Positions 22,024-33,540 of a DNA stretch of 64,000 bases are shown one piece after another. The number at the start of each line of letters is the position of its first letter. Positions within the stretch are counted from its first letter, which is position 1. Where the stretch lies: contig NC_037091.1 of the NCBI RefSeq assembly GCF_002994745.2, forward strand, positions 11,532,501 through 11,596,500, given 5' to 3'. A program made the position numbers and the translations under genes. Source of the DNA: Rosa chinensis (taxonomy: Eukaryota; Streptophyta; Magnoliopsida; Rosales; Rosaceae). Under the pieces are notes generated by a model. It worked only from the letters and a program-made list of their open reading frames with translations. It made no database searches and was not told the origin of the DNA.

Positions 22024-22446
22024 TGTTTGAACCAAAAATAACATTTTTTCCCGATAAGGGAGACTTGAAGAAAACAGGGCCAATTTCCGTGGCCCGACCT
22101 ATTTATTTCCGATAGGTTCGAAATATATTGTTTAGAGGCTAAATAAAGCCTACTTGGAGACCAAGTAATATTAAGGCAAATCGTGATCTTATCGGTTTAC
22201 TATTAATAATCAAGATATTTGATAATTAATAGTGGTTTATTTGGTTGCGAAGACGGGTCATATGGGAAGATCTTTACATTAAAGATGGCCTCATGGTTGT
22301 ATTTGACTGGGATTCATGGTTGTCCTGTTTACGTGCATATCATGGCCTTAATCAATTAAGGAAGGTGGATCATGATTCTCATTAATTGCATGAAAGAGGC
22401 AGAAGATATTAAGGCATAGCATAGTGGGCCATCAGCTATTTGCTGC

Positions 22447-22485
<39 letters not shown>

Positions 22486-22531
22486 AGGAATTATGGTACT
22501 GAACAATCATGCCTGCTCGCGAATATCAAGG

Positions 22532-22572
<41 letters not shown>

Positions 22573-22758
22573 TATTATATATATATATATATAATTGTCT
22601 TATGGTGGAGCAAGAAAGGAAAGGCATAACCATGCTTGATGGCAATCAACAGAAGATATATATACAAGTTAATTACTATGCAAGCAAGCAATCATTGCTT
22701 TGCCATGCAATTAATGGGTAATGGACACGAAGCATATGGAAGGATGATTACAAGTAAC

Positions 22759-22793
<35 letters not shown>

Positions 22794-23641
22794 GCATTGC
22801 ACGTGCATGACAGAAGATCAATTAAGGAAATATCATCCTTAATTGCATGGAGCGACGAGTGCTCGCAGAGGCATATATTTTACGTACATATCCAAACAGC
22901 TCGCGACCAAGAAGAAGATCGCATCCAAGATATTGGTTCAAGAGGCAATTAATCTTTGCCTACATTCTAGCGGCGACAGAGGAGGATAATTATTAATTAT
23001 TGCCTACAATTAGTTATCAAAACTATTAAGAGTTTTGATTTGATTCAAGGCCAATAACTGTGGCATAAAATATAGTATTTCATTCCTATTAGGAAGAAGA
23101 ATCTGCAGCAGCCTATATATAGAGGCTAAAGACGATACAGAAAAAGACCGCTCTCAAATCAATCAATCCCAGCGATTACAAAGTCTCCCTGGAGTAAACC
23201 TTCAACCTCGTTGAAACCCGGTGACCGCCCGTCAGTCCCAGTCTCCTCGCGAGCCGACTGCTAGTACTACTGCCACCGATACAACCAGCGAAGCAATGGT
23301 AACGCCCTCGCAACCCAGCGAAGCTAAAGATACGCTTTAGCAAACCCGTGCTTTCTCAGAACTTCCCAGTGATTGCTCTGCTCAACCTACAACGTTGAGT
23401 ATCGATACGGTGAACGCAAAGAGATCACAACCAAAGTCCTTATCCGTAAGGCAAAAGTCCTTTCCCGAAAGGCAAGAAAGAACCTTGTGACGAGGTTGGT
23501 GCTCTCCTCGTCCACAGCGCTTGAAGAAGAAGTCAGGTCAAGGGACTACCCCAACGACTGCACCCCGCGGTGCTGGCACGCCTGCGCAATCACACGCTCA
23601 AAAGAGACTGTTTGCACACCAACTGGTTTTGGAGCCAAACA
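22024..23641 (+). repeat. LARD 3' LTR
   Basis: 1618 bases, nearly identical to the 5' LTR. It has different AT-repeat lengths and lacks the ~61-base duplicated segment. It ends GCCAAACA at 23641 and is followed directly by the target duplication GATGG. Confidence 0.9.
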
Positions 23642-23675
23642 GATGGTATTGTGATCCCCATCCCCAAACCCACCC

Positions 23676-23711
<36 letters not shown>

Positions 23712-24087
23712 AATTATATATAGTTTAATTTATTTTTATAATATAAATCATAAATATATACATTTACTACTTTACTTTAATGATGTTTTGACTTTTGCAC
23801 TCACTAAATTATAATTTATGAATTTAATCATGTTTTAAATTTATTTGTTGTAGATTTTGATTTTAAAAAAGGCAATATGAGAAAAAATTATTTTATTTAT
23901 TAAATTCTTATTGGGGATTTGGGGCGGGTTTGGAGGCTTAGTCCCCAGTGGGGATGGGGACGGGGAATCCCCAATATATTTTTATTGGGGATTGGGGCGG
24001 GGATGGGGGTAGAGAATGACCCCGGGGATGGGGATGGTATTGTGATCCCCATCCCCAACCCGCCCCATTGTCATCCCTAATTTGGAA

Positions 24088-24941
24088 GGACGATTCAGGA
24101 AGATCCGACCGTTGGATCTTCGTGATAATTTTGGAGGATGTTCCTAAGGGCGATCTTCATTTAATTATGATCCGACCGTTGGATCTTCATTTAATTACGA
24201 TCCGACCGTTGGATCATCATTAAATTAGAATCCGAACGTTGGATTGTCGTATATGTGCGGTTTATGAATGATTTGCTAAGTTAAGATCGTATCTGACTAG
24301 GTGATTGACGGTTTGAGTAGGTGGACGATTGTGAATCGTATTTTGAGCTGTTAAGAAGACGCAGCGGGATTAGAGGTGAGTAAATCGCACATGGTTCATT
24401 TACGAACCGAAGTTCCAAAGATTTATGTTTAATTGTGGAAATTGTTTAAGAAATAAATAATTGTTTTGAAAAATATGAACTCGATCGACTACGGTTCATA
24501 GGGCTACGACTCACAGGTAAGAAAATGAATTTAAGTTTTAAAATGAATTTATTGTTTTATTGCATGAGAACTATAGTTGGTATTAATAGGCATTCTTGTG
24601 TGAATGTCTATGTACATATATTATTTACATGAAAAATATATATGTATTGATGGATTTTGTTGAGGAAACCATATAGTAAGGTGTTGAGTTTTATTGTTTG
24701 AGAAACAATAAATTGTTTGATCTGTGGAGATGTATTGATCTGTGGAGATCAATAGGTCACAGGGTGACCATGGCATACTATCAGTGAACCACGCTCTTGT
24801 ACCGGGTTGGTGGTTACCAATAGCATTAAATCATGAACCACGCTCTCGCGTCGGGTAGATGGAAACGATCAGTTAGAGCTCTAGTCTGTCTGCCAAATGT
24901 TGAGTGATCTTATGAGGGTAACATGGAGTTACTTGAGACTC

Positions 24942-24998
<57 letters not shown>

Positions 24999-25459
24999 TG
25001 AGAAAGGGAGTTGTTTTGTGGTGGTCGTTGTGGGATGTGATATTACTACAATTTCTATGCTTGAGTTGAAATTGTTAATTAAAATTTGTGCAATTCTTAA
25101 GTTTTACTCATACGGGCTGTCAAAAGCTTACGGGGTTTTGTGTTGTTGCAATCCTGGTACACTATTCAAACGGTGTAGCGGATAATCCTGCAGGTCAGGA
25201 GAACCAGGGTGGTGATCGGCCTGCTTAGGGCAGTGGCATTCGAGTCACAACATTATTGTGAGTTTCGTTATGTTCATTTCAAACTTCACAATTTGGAATT
25301 TGTGAGAGTGTGCTGTTATAAGAAAATTGAGGAGTTGAGTTATGTAATATTGAGTGGTGTGAGGTGTGTTACTCTGAAAGAAAATTTTAGATTGGTATTT
25401 GTATTTGTGATTATTTATGTTTCGGATTTAAATTGGTTATTCAAAATTCGGGGCGTGAC
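24088..25459 (+). repeat. LTR-like tract ending GGGGCGTGACA
   Basis: There is no gene. Near the left it has four copies of a GATCCGACCGTTGGATC-like phrase (24110-24245). In the middle it has two 'AACCACGCTCT.G..CGGG' phrases and an (AT)n tract (about 24947-24993). It ends in CGGGGCGTGACA, resembling the 3' end of LTRs of plant chromoviruses (Tekay/Del type). The left end is hidden by the hAT insertion. The assignment is tentative. Confidence 0.35.
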
Positions 25460-25567
25460 AATTTAAGCACCAAATCAGTAACAAAGGTACATTAACTCAC
25501 AAACATTACTTCCTATACTAAAAGAAAATGAAAACAAGCGAAAAGAGTGCTGAACTAATTTTAGGTA

Positions 25568-25627
25568 GACATTAGAACCCAGAAGGTCTGGACAACAGAC
25601 ATTAGAACCCAGAAGGTCTGGACAACC
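25568..25627. repeat. 30-base direct tandem duplication
   Basis: The unit beginning AGACATTAGAACCCAGAAGG is present twice in a row, exactly, in the 3' flank of the TNL gene. It is probably a recent replication slip, with no evident function. Confidence 0.7.
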
Positions 25628-25802
25628 TAGTTGAACAAAGGCTGCCTTTAGTTGGCAAATTTTTCTTTCCAAGTATTAATTTTAAAGATAAACAGAACAA
25701 AGACCAATTGTGCACTCACATTGGAAGTAAACTTGTGAAACAAAATCCATATGCTCGCTAATGGGATGGTGACAATTGACTAGAGAAGAGGACCAGGATT
25801 CA

Positions 25803-28800
25803 CTATGCCACCCAAGCTGCAAAGGGACCAAAAAATTCTTCAAGTGTTTTTGAGTGAACAGAGATTGCAAAAGGATTCTTACCTATCAGGTGGACTCCCC
25901 AGCTTCCATCGAAAGTATTTTCAAAACGAACATGAAACATATCAGGTGGTGGCATCCCAGGCTTATTTAACCTCCTTATTACTGTAACGAATGGAATATA
26001 ATGCACCAGCACTTTATCCCCATAATTCATGAATTTCTCATCAAACTTTATTCCATTGATGTAAACAAAATGAGTGACCCGAGAAAAACACGATTGAACA
26101 CAGAGAGCCAACCCTCCGTTGTCCCAATTGGAGTTTTGAGGAATTTCAATGCAAAATTCATGCGCATCATTTACTTTACTATACACATCTTGACGGAAGG
26201 TTAACCAGTTTGGAATCGGTGCAGTTGCGGGAAATTCTACCTGGAATTCTTCAGATTTCGCACAAGAGAAAAAAAAAGTCAACAGAGCCGTCAATTTCTC
26301 TGCGTCTCCCATCAATTCTTTGGTTCTCGCAAACGGTGATGATGTCATCTTCTTGTCAACTTCAACCCCTGATACTACTCCACGAGCCAGATTGTCGCAG
26401 AGTATGTTGCAGTCAGTCAAGTGCAATCGACGGAATATTTTTGAATCTTTACCCTCCAAAATTTTTGACAGCTTTGAAATTCTTTCCAATGAACAACAGT
26501 AGGTCACATCCAAGGAATCTATTTCTTGTGGAAATTCTGAAATTTCTGCAAGCCGCTCGCAGTATCTCATATCAACTTGTAATCTCGTGAGGCTAGTTGA
26601 AAAGACCGGTAGAGGAAGTGATTCTGACTTTGTTGGAAATGTAACAAGGTTAGAGCAGAACCGTAGATCAAGCTTCTCCAGATGTTGGAATGCACAGAAA
26701 ATGCTCGATGGTACATTTGTAAGATTATTACACCAATAAAGAGACAAGGACTTAAGGCCAGTGAGATTTCCAACTGAGCAAGGTAACTCTTTGATGGCAT
26801 GATTGTACTTTAGATCCAGGCGATTCAAAGACTTCATGTCTCCCTCAATTTCAGGGAAGAACTTAAGCGGGCAACAAGAAAGATCCAGAGTTTCCAAAGA
26901 TTTCAAGTTGATCCCCTTTAGAAACATCTGCATCTTTTTACAACCCTTGAGTTTCAAAATGACGAGCTTATCCAGACGGCCAACCGAAGGATGAACTTCA
27001 ACTAAATCATAACAATGAGAGAGCTCCAAATACACTAAGCTTGTTAATCCAGACAAGTTGGGAATTCTTGTTAAACCACGACAGAACAACAATTTGATAG
27101 ATTTCAAATATCGCATATTCTGTTTGGGAGAAAGAGAATAAAACAAATAAAAAAACAAATTATAAAGGTTGAAATGATAAATTAAAATATGTGTAAACTG
27201 TGATCGAATTCTTTCAAATACAGAAATACCTTCAATCCCTCATTCATTAGTTGAGTCGTGCAGGGCCCACCCATGTGCAGTTTACTGAGTTTCCTCATAT
27301 TAAAATTTGTTGGCAACGATAGTAACGAACAATCCTCCCACTCGAGAACCCTTAACTGGTTGGGTAGATAATCCACGCCCTCTCCACAAAGCATCTCACG
27401 ATTAACTATAAAAATTTGAAGATTTTTCAAGTTTCTGAAGCTTCCGCGGTTCAACCGTATCCGAGTATCGTTGTTTTTTCTCAACACGTCAAAACTTCTC
27501 AACATGTCAAAACTTCTCAACACGATGGCTTTAATTTTATCTGTCCCCTATTAAAACAACAATTGCGTCAAATTAATCAATTTCTTCTCATAATAAATAT
27601 TTGCATTAAATTCTAAAATTCTTCGTGATTTTATAAGCAAAGATGTATTAAATATCATAAAGCCAAATAATTTAAATATCACTTACTGTGTTTTCTTCAA
27701 GAATGTCGCGAACATCCTCATAAAGCCACAATCTACTATGTTGTCCTGTCTCATCAGGGGACTCTTGCCGAACAATTTCTTTTCCCATGTCTTCTATAAG
27801 GTCATGCATCCAAATCTCATCGTCTTTCTCAATTTTTATTAAGGCCCTTTCTATGAGAACTTTGAGAGCATACATTGGATTGAGGTCACAGCTTTGTAGG
27901 ACTTCTATCACATAACTTTGTTTGTAACCTTTAAAGAAACATGCAATATGAAGAAAAATTTCTTTCATCGGATGCTCCAATGCCTCGTAACTTCTTTGGA
28001 GAGTTCGTTGAATCTCTTGGTTAGGATATTTGCAATAATACTCTAATACATCTTTCCACTCATCCTTATTTTTATTACATAGATCTGACCCCAAAATTTC
28101 CAAAACTAACGGAATCCCTTTAGCGTAATGTATTACATTAGTTGCAAGTTCAAAGAAATCAACCATACATTTATTTCCTTTGAAGGCATTGAAATTCAAG
28201 AGCTCTAAAGCTTCTTGATCATTTAATTCCTTAACCTCATATATTGATTTGACTGTATGAGCCCTTAAGAACTTTATATCTCTTGTTGTTATAATAATTC
28301 TACTTCTTGGACCAAACCAATCACACCCTCCAGCAAGTTTTTTTAATTGATCCAAGTGGTCCACATCATCAAGAACTAAGAGAACCTTTTTCTGGCTTAG
28401 TTTTTGCTTCAGCACAATGCTCCCTTCATCAACATTGATCACATTAGGTAGATTCCTCTCTATCTTAGAAAGAAAATTGTTTTGTAGCTTGACAAGACCT
28501 CCATGTGAAAATGATTCTTCTCTAACATTTGCCAGGAAACAGCTATATTCAAACTTATGGCTAATTGAATTATAAATAGCTTTTGCAAGTGTTGTCTTTC
28601 CTATTCCACCAATTCCCCATATTCCTATCATGTGAGGGCCTTCTTCCTCAACATTTAAGAGCTTGAGTATGTCTTCTACACGAGATTCTATTCCAACAGG
28701 ATATGTTGCCACATCTAAAGGGGTGCATTTCATTATTTTGGTTGATATCTCTTTAACAATTTCATCAATGACATTCGCTTCTTGCCTGCAAATATAAAAG

Positions 28801-29579
28801 CTTATGAAAAATTTAGTTTAAACTTTCCTACATGTCTAGTTGTTTAGGAGACGGATCAATGACGGTTTGAACTTTCCTACATGTCTTGATTTTTAGGAGA
28901 CGGATCAATGACAGACTAAATCATATTCAAGATTATACTATTATTGTAGTCCATTAGTTGGTGAAACTATTGATGCATGGGTAAGATTAAACAATACGTA
29001 ATCTGTTAACTATCTGTTAACGATGGAATGTTAAAATCTGCATTATAAAGTTGAGATGCTTGAGATTGAACATACGTACCCTCCCTCCAAGATGTGCCAC
29101 CCAAACAAAGTTGCTGCTTGTGTAAGAGCTGCCTTCCAACTCTCCACCTTCTCCGAGTTATTGTATTTTCTGAGGTGAGCAATTGCCTCACTAACCTGGC
29201 CCGTTTGGTATCGTATCTCCGACGGATGTACCTTGTAGAAAATTGGGAAAATGATTTGTTGCTTGGATTCTTTACATTGAAAGATCTTGACAAGTTCATC
29301 CAAGCACCACTTTGAAGATGCATAGTTCACAGAAAATACAACAATGGAAATCCTTGATCCTTCAATTACTTCGAGAAGCTCTTTTCTTATATCTTGTCCT
29401 CTTGTAAGCTCATTATCCATGAAGGTCTTAATTCCCTTGTTAACCAAATTGCTGTACAAATGGCCTGTGAAATTGTTGCGGGTATCCGCACCTCTGAAGC
29501 TCAGAAAGACATCGTGTGTGAACAAATGGGTGGAAGAAGAAGAGGAAGAGGCTCCGAATTGAGGTACGCTCAGATCCAT
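25803..29579 (-). CDS. TIR-NBS-LRR (TNL) disease-resistance protein
   Basis: This is an intracellular immune receptor of the TNL class, with four exons on the minus strand: 29579-29080, 28785-27687, 27547-27230 and 27119-25803. All junctions are GT-AG and the phases agree, giving 3234 bases or 1077 residues. Exon 1 encodes the TIR domain (DVFLSFRGADTRNNFTGHLY, and SKWCLDEL with the Glu expected for NADase activity). Exon 2 is the NB-ARC: P-loop GIGGIGKTTLAKAIY, kinase-2 VLLVLDDVDHLDQL, RNBS-B RSRIIITTRD, a GLPL variant KGIPLVLEILG, RNBS-D FLHIACFF and MHD in WMHDLIEDMGKEIVRQE. Exon 3 is the NB-to-LRR linker and first LRR; exon 4 holds further LRRs and a post-LRR C-JID-like domain (~residues 930-1050). 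No stop or frameshift is seen. The TIR start MDLSVPQFG is the first ATG. Expression was not tested. Confidence 0.9.
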
Positions 29580-29653
29580 GGTGTTTGATTGCAGGAGGAT
29601 GAGTGAGGAGGCTGAATTGAAAGAATTTAGGATGGTATTGGTTATGTCAAGGA

Positions 29654-29664
29654 CTATATATATC
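29654..29664 (-). promoter_or_regulatory. TATA box of the TNL gene
   Basis: On the minus strand GATATATATAGT lies about 75 bases upstream of the start codon at 29579, a normal distance for a plant TATA box with a short 5' UTR. Confidence 0.45.
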
Positions 29665-29679
29665 TCTTGTAAGTCACGG

Positions 29680-30310
29680 AGTGGTCATTAGAAATAGCAC
29701 CTTCAGCAAGAGTGGGAGATAGACACCAGTGGAAACTTCAGTGTGAATACATATGAGCGTTCACATTAGTTAGTCAAGAAGATGGACTATTAGGTTGGCA
29801 ACAAACTTTTTTGCCCGTTCTCATGGACTGTTAGGTCCCTTTCTTAACCTAAAGAGCCTACCGATTACCAAAGGCCACCTCTGCCGTACTTTTTTTTTTA
29901 TAGTTGATCGTTGATTTATCTCAACACTTCTGTTTTTTGTTTTCCGTCAAGTGAAGTTGCATAGTTTCAGTAATTAGCTGGCTTAATTGGTTTGTTAGAT
30001 TCTGTGGTAGTGTTGGCTTAATTACATTGTTCAGATTGGTTTTCTTAAGTCAATAATTCGACAATATCCCACTGAGATGTTCTATGGGGTCTTAAACTTA
30101 CCGTATGTTCTATGGGGTCTTAAACCCAAATCTATAAGGAGGAAAACAGAAGTAGAAAGATATCCAACAATTGTGGGTATGGAATGCGTATAATCTAGAT
30201 GAGAAAAAAATAAAAATAAAAAGAGGAAAAAATATCCTAGTCAGAAACGCCTAGGTTATAATCGATCAAACAATAGTAAGTACGATTTTGGTAATTGTTC
30301 ATCCACTAAT
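29680..30310. other. Intergenic, no gene seen
   Basis: AT-rich promoter-side flank of the TNL gene. It contains one short direct duplication (TATGTTCTATGGGGTCTTAAAC at about 30075 and 30105). No RNA gene or ORF could be supported. Confidence 0.5.
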
Positions 30311-31130
30311 TTTTAGGGCCAATTACATATAAAGGCATTTTTAAAAAAAAAATTTAGTCATAGGGCCACAAACTATTTTTTTTCCCTTATAAGGCCAATA
30401 AATAAAAAATTGTGTTAAATTTTAGATATAAAAACCAACATATTTACGTAAATGCTATTAGAGTAAAAAGTCAACAACTATTCTCTCTCTTCTCTCCTGT
30501 GAGGTCTCTAGCCGACCTCCGGAAATGTCTGCGCCCAACTCCAGCTTTCACAAAAGCTACTGTCACTAACAGAAAAAAAGTTACTATCACTAGCAACAAA
30601 AATTGCTCTGGTGAGATTTCCGGTGACCTCCAACAATGTCTTCAATGACCACAAAATCTACTGTCACTAGCAACAAAAGCTACTCTAGTGAGATTTCAGG
30701 TGACCTCCGACAAAACAAAAAGCTACTATCTCCAGCAACAAAAGTTATTATCTTCACCAACAAAAACTACTGTCACTAACACCAAAACCTATTCTCACCA
30801 CCAACAAACGCTATTGTCACCAACATCAGAAAACTATTCTAACCAACACCAAAAGCTACAACTCTCACCAATAATAAATGTTACTGTCACTAGCAATAAA
30901 AGCTACTCTTGTGAGATTTCCAGTGACCTCCGGCAAAATCACAAAAAACTACTATCACCAGCAATAAAAGTTACTGTCACCAACAAAAGCTATGCTTCCC
31001 AAAACCAAAGGCTACTCTCACCAGCAATAAACGCTACTGTCACCAACACCAGAAAGCTACTGTCACAATCAACAAAAGTTACTGTCATAAACACCAACAA
31101 GCTACTCTCACCACCAACAAAAGTTACTCT
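30311..31130. repeat. Degenerate tandem repeats (AAAAGCTACTGTCACCAAC)
   Basis: From about 30545 to 31130 a unit of roughly 20-30 bases resembling CAACAAAAGCTACTGTCACC is repeated over twenty times with many changes. A longer unit containing GAGATTTCCGGTGACCTCC occurs at about 30613, 30690 and 30915. The apparent 159-residue Ser/Thr/Lys/Gln-rich ORF at 30688-31167 is a by-product of the repeat, and I do not call it a gene. Confidence 0.65.
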
Positions 31131-31495
31131 CACCACACTACTACAAAAATTGAATCAAACAGTCTGATATGGAGGCTAACCGTCGTATATCGAGGCGACG
31201 TCTGATGAAGGTCAATTGTAGGGAACTGTCGTGTGAAGGGCTAGGTAGCATGCCAGTAGCCTGTCGATAACATTAGCTGTTGTGTGACTATTCTTCAGAC
31301 AACGGGCGACTTTAGAAACTGTTGTGTGATTGCGATTCAGATGTCGTTTTATTTTATGGCCGTTGTGTGAATTTTATTCACACAACTATTTTTTCATAGC
31401 ATCCTTTATCTGTTTTGAGTTCATACAACTGTTTTTATTTTGAGATTGTTGTGAATATTGTGTACATACGACAATTTTTTTTGTCGTTATTGTTA
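31131..31495 (+). mobile_element. CACTA-type transposon terminus (fragment)
   Basis: Starts CACTACTACAAAAATTG, the typical end of plant CACTA elements. It is followed by many short subterminal motifs in both orientations (GTCGTGTGA, GTTGTGTGA, CACACAAC). The other end was not found; the sequence passes into a copia fragment at about 31500. No transposase is present. Confidence 0.5.
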
Positions 31496-31499
31496 TCCT

Positions 31500-31788
31500 A
31501 ATAGAATGATTCAATGCATTATATTTGATTCAATGCAGTTGTATTGTGACAACAAGGCAGCTATTGACATATCACAGAATTCAGTACAGCATGATCGTAC
31601 TATGCATGTGAAGGTATATCATCACTTTATAAAGGAGAAGTTATATGCCAAAATTATTAGTTTTCCTTTCGTCCCAATTGAAGAGCAACTTGCAGATATA
31701 CTTACCAAAGGAGTTTCCAGGAAGACGTTTTATGACTCATTAAGCAAGTTGGGTATGGTTGATGTGTATGCACCAACTTGAGGGGGAG
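31500..31788 (+). pseudogene. Ty1/copia RNase H C-terminal remnant
   Basis: The open segment ending at TAG 31779-31781 encodes the last ~80 residues of a copia polyprotein: LYCDNKAAIDIS (RNase H Asp), a KVYHHFIKEKL helix, and EEQLADILTKGVSRKTFYD near the end. The ATG of the open frame at 31458 lies in unrelated upstream sequence. A polypurine tract TTGAGGGGGAG follows at 31778-31788, adjoining an LTR. Confidence 0.8.
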
Positions 31789-31976
31789 TGTTAGCATGAG
31801 TCATGACATAATATTAGGAATGGAAGATATTGTAATTATATTGATTGTATTGTAGTTAGTACTTACATGTTTTGTATGTGGTAGAGAATAGAGACATAAG
31901 TCGATTGTATTCCTGTAATTCTCTTTATATACCTCCATCGTGAGATGAATGTAATATCAGAAAATTCATTATCTAC
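31789..31976 (+). repeat. Copia 3' LTR (short)
   Basis: Begins TGTTAGCATGAG right after the polypurine tract and ends about CTACA at 31976, giving ~188 bases. It contains a TATA-like CTTTATATACC near 31922. The 5' part of the element is missing. Confidence 0.6.
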
Positions 31977-32428
31977 ATCTCGTCTTATTTGACTCATATA
32001 GATTGCCCTGACGGAATAATTGTTTTATTTGTTTTTTTAGCGAAAGTACGTAAGCTCTATTCATGCAAGTGTAATTACAAAGGTGTTTTTAAGACCTCAT
32101 TTTATTTTCACACGGGGTCCTGAAATCTCAGAGCCGGCCATGGTTGTCGCTTCACTTTTTAAGCTCTAAAGACTTTTCTTCGCGGTTGGAACATATGGAG
32201 GATAGATCATTATTAATTGCAGACAGGATCGAGTACGAATTACCGGGTAACTGTAGAAGCCAAAATTAAAGAAGAGTACTGCAAGGATAGGGAGATAGAA
32301 TAATGGCGAACCACAGCCACTAGAACGACTTTATATGTAGCTAGCACATGGTCTAGACTCTAGAGTAGCGTTTGTACGAGTCAGTACTATTTATCATCTC
32401 TAGCTAGTGATCGATCTGGTTGTGAAAA
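31977..32428. other. Intergenic, upstream region of the ZZ-finger gene
   Basis: No ORF of note. CTTTATATG at about 32329 is a reasonable TATA box for the gene starting at 32429. The rest shows nothing recognisable. Confidence 0.4.
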
Positions 32429-32743
32429 ATGGCTTGTTTTACTACGACTTTTTCGTATCTGAGCGTGGCATGTGATGGCCTTGGATGCAATGCCTTGATT
32501 CAGGGACGTTATTTTACTTGCCTGGAATGCTCCATTCCCGGCGGACCTAACAGTTTGGTTCTCTGCACCTCCTGCTATCCGAATCAAAAGATTCAAAACT
32601 ACTCCCACCTCCACACCACTTTTGTGGAAAAGCACGTCTCTGCGTTTCCAGCTGCAAATTACCTACCAACATCGTATACAGCTGCGAGCCAACCGGCGAC
32701 ACTGAATTTCAGTAATGAGGTGATAAATAACTACGCAGCTTAA
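32429..32743 (+). CDS. Small ZZ-type zinc-finger protein
   Basis: A 104-residue single-exon ORF. Residues 14-50 match the ZZ zinc-finger layout: CDGLGCNALIQGRYFTCLEC, then LCTSCY, then a downstream SHLHTTF supplying the His pair. ZZ fingers bind zinc and mediate protein contacts, for example with histone tails or N-terminal residues. In known plant proteins the ZZ finger is usually part of a larger protein; here it stands almost alone, followed by an Ala/Ser/Thr-rich tail. The start ATG sits in AAAATGGCT, a good plant context. A gene copy reduced to its ZZ module, or a lineage-specific small protein, are both possible. I cannot name an orthologue. Confidence 0.6.
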   Translation: MACFTTTFSYLSVACDGLGCNALIQGRYFTCLECSIPGGPNSLVLCTSCYPNQKIQNYSHLHTTFVEKHVSAFPAANYLPTSYTAASQPATLNFSNEVINNYAA

Positions 32744-33540
32744 TTCAGCTCTCTAGTTTAGGATTATAGAGTTTAGAGCTAGTAGCAACATCATTAATTT
32801 TATGCCGAGCTCGGCTCGGTTAAGTCTTATATATTATTCTACTGGCATGGCTATATATATAAGGTTGGTTCTATGGTGATTGGTGAACATAATAGTACAA
32901 GTACATGCTAATTGTATCGATCACTAATACAATTATTATAAAATTAAGTTCTCTTATTCATTGTTTGATGGATAATGTATTCTTACGCTGCAGGCAGCAA
33001 TGAAGGGAATAGAAGCAGTCAATACGGGTTGTAGTTATTGCACATTGCCACATTTTATAGATAATGTTAATGATGTCTGTTGCAGCATTATGTGATAGGT
33101 AGATCCTTATGTACATGTAGTTTCCTCTCATGTTTAATTTAAACACGCATGAGAATAATATTTATAGATATATGCTTGGATTATTAATATATGGGGGTCG
33201 AGAGAATAAGGATCCTGGTATCTTTCATTCTTGTTGTGTTTGTTGATCTGATGTTTAATTATTATGATCGATCCTGTTGATTTGGTAATGTTGCTAGCTT
33301 ACTTAAACTATTATGTAATGTATTAGGAAGTGTTGTAATGAAAGAGATCTGAAATGTGAAGGTCCTCTTTGTGAATGTTTAATATATTGAGATCTTTCGA
33401 ATTTAAATTTTCTTGTCGATCTTATAATGAAATGCCATACCACATACTATAACGCATATTAATTAATAAATCTATCCAAAATACCAAATTTTGAATAACC
33501 AAGCGTAAAATAACCAAGAAGAGTTAATATAGAACCCTAA
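32744..33540. other. Intergenic, no gene seen
   Basis: AT-rich 3' flank of the ZZ-finger gene. The first part may be 3' UTR. No repeats, RNA gene or ORF could be supported. Confidence 0.5.

Larger units (their letters stand above)
16424..23641 (+). mobile_element. LARD-like non-autonomous LTR retrotransposon
   Basis: A complete element of 7218 bases with LTRs at 16424-18102 and 22024-23641 (TGTTTGAACC...GCCAAACA). A 5-bp target duplication GATGG lies at 16419-16423 and 23642-23646. A primer-site-like sequence follows the 5' LTR (TTTTGGCACTCCCAGTGGG, 18103 onward), and a purine tract precedes the 3' LTR (GGTCTGGGGGGCAA, 22010-22023). Internally there is only one ORF of 358 codons, with no protease, RT or integrase. 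It must depend on enzymes from another element. The LTRs are almost identical apart from indels, implying recent insertion. Confidence 0.9.
16283..24079 (+). mobile_element. Non-autonomous hAT element, split by a LARD insertion
   Basis: The termini are TAGGGATG at 16283 and CATCCCTA ending at 24079, an 8-base inverted repeat. The element is flanked by the exact 8-bp target duplication ATTTGGAA (16275-16282 and 24080-24087), the hAT hallmark. Its own sequence is 16283-16418 plus 23647-24079, about 570 bases. It is rich in GGGGATGGGG and GGGGCGGGG blocks near both ends, with an AT microsatellite at 23682-23708. No transposase is encoded. An LTR element occupies 16424-23641 within it. Confidence 0.88.

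Noticed and set aside
25209..25466. 85-codon ORF ending at GGGGCGTGACA
   Set aside because: It lies in an LTR-like tract and has no domain; probably chance.
30688..31167. 159-codon Ser/Thr/Gln-rich ORF
   Set aside because: Product of degenerate tandem repeats, without a promoter, domain or clear start.
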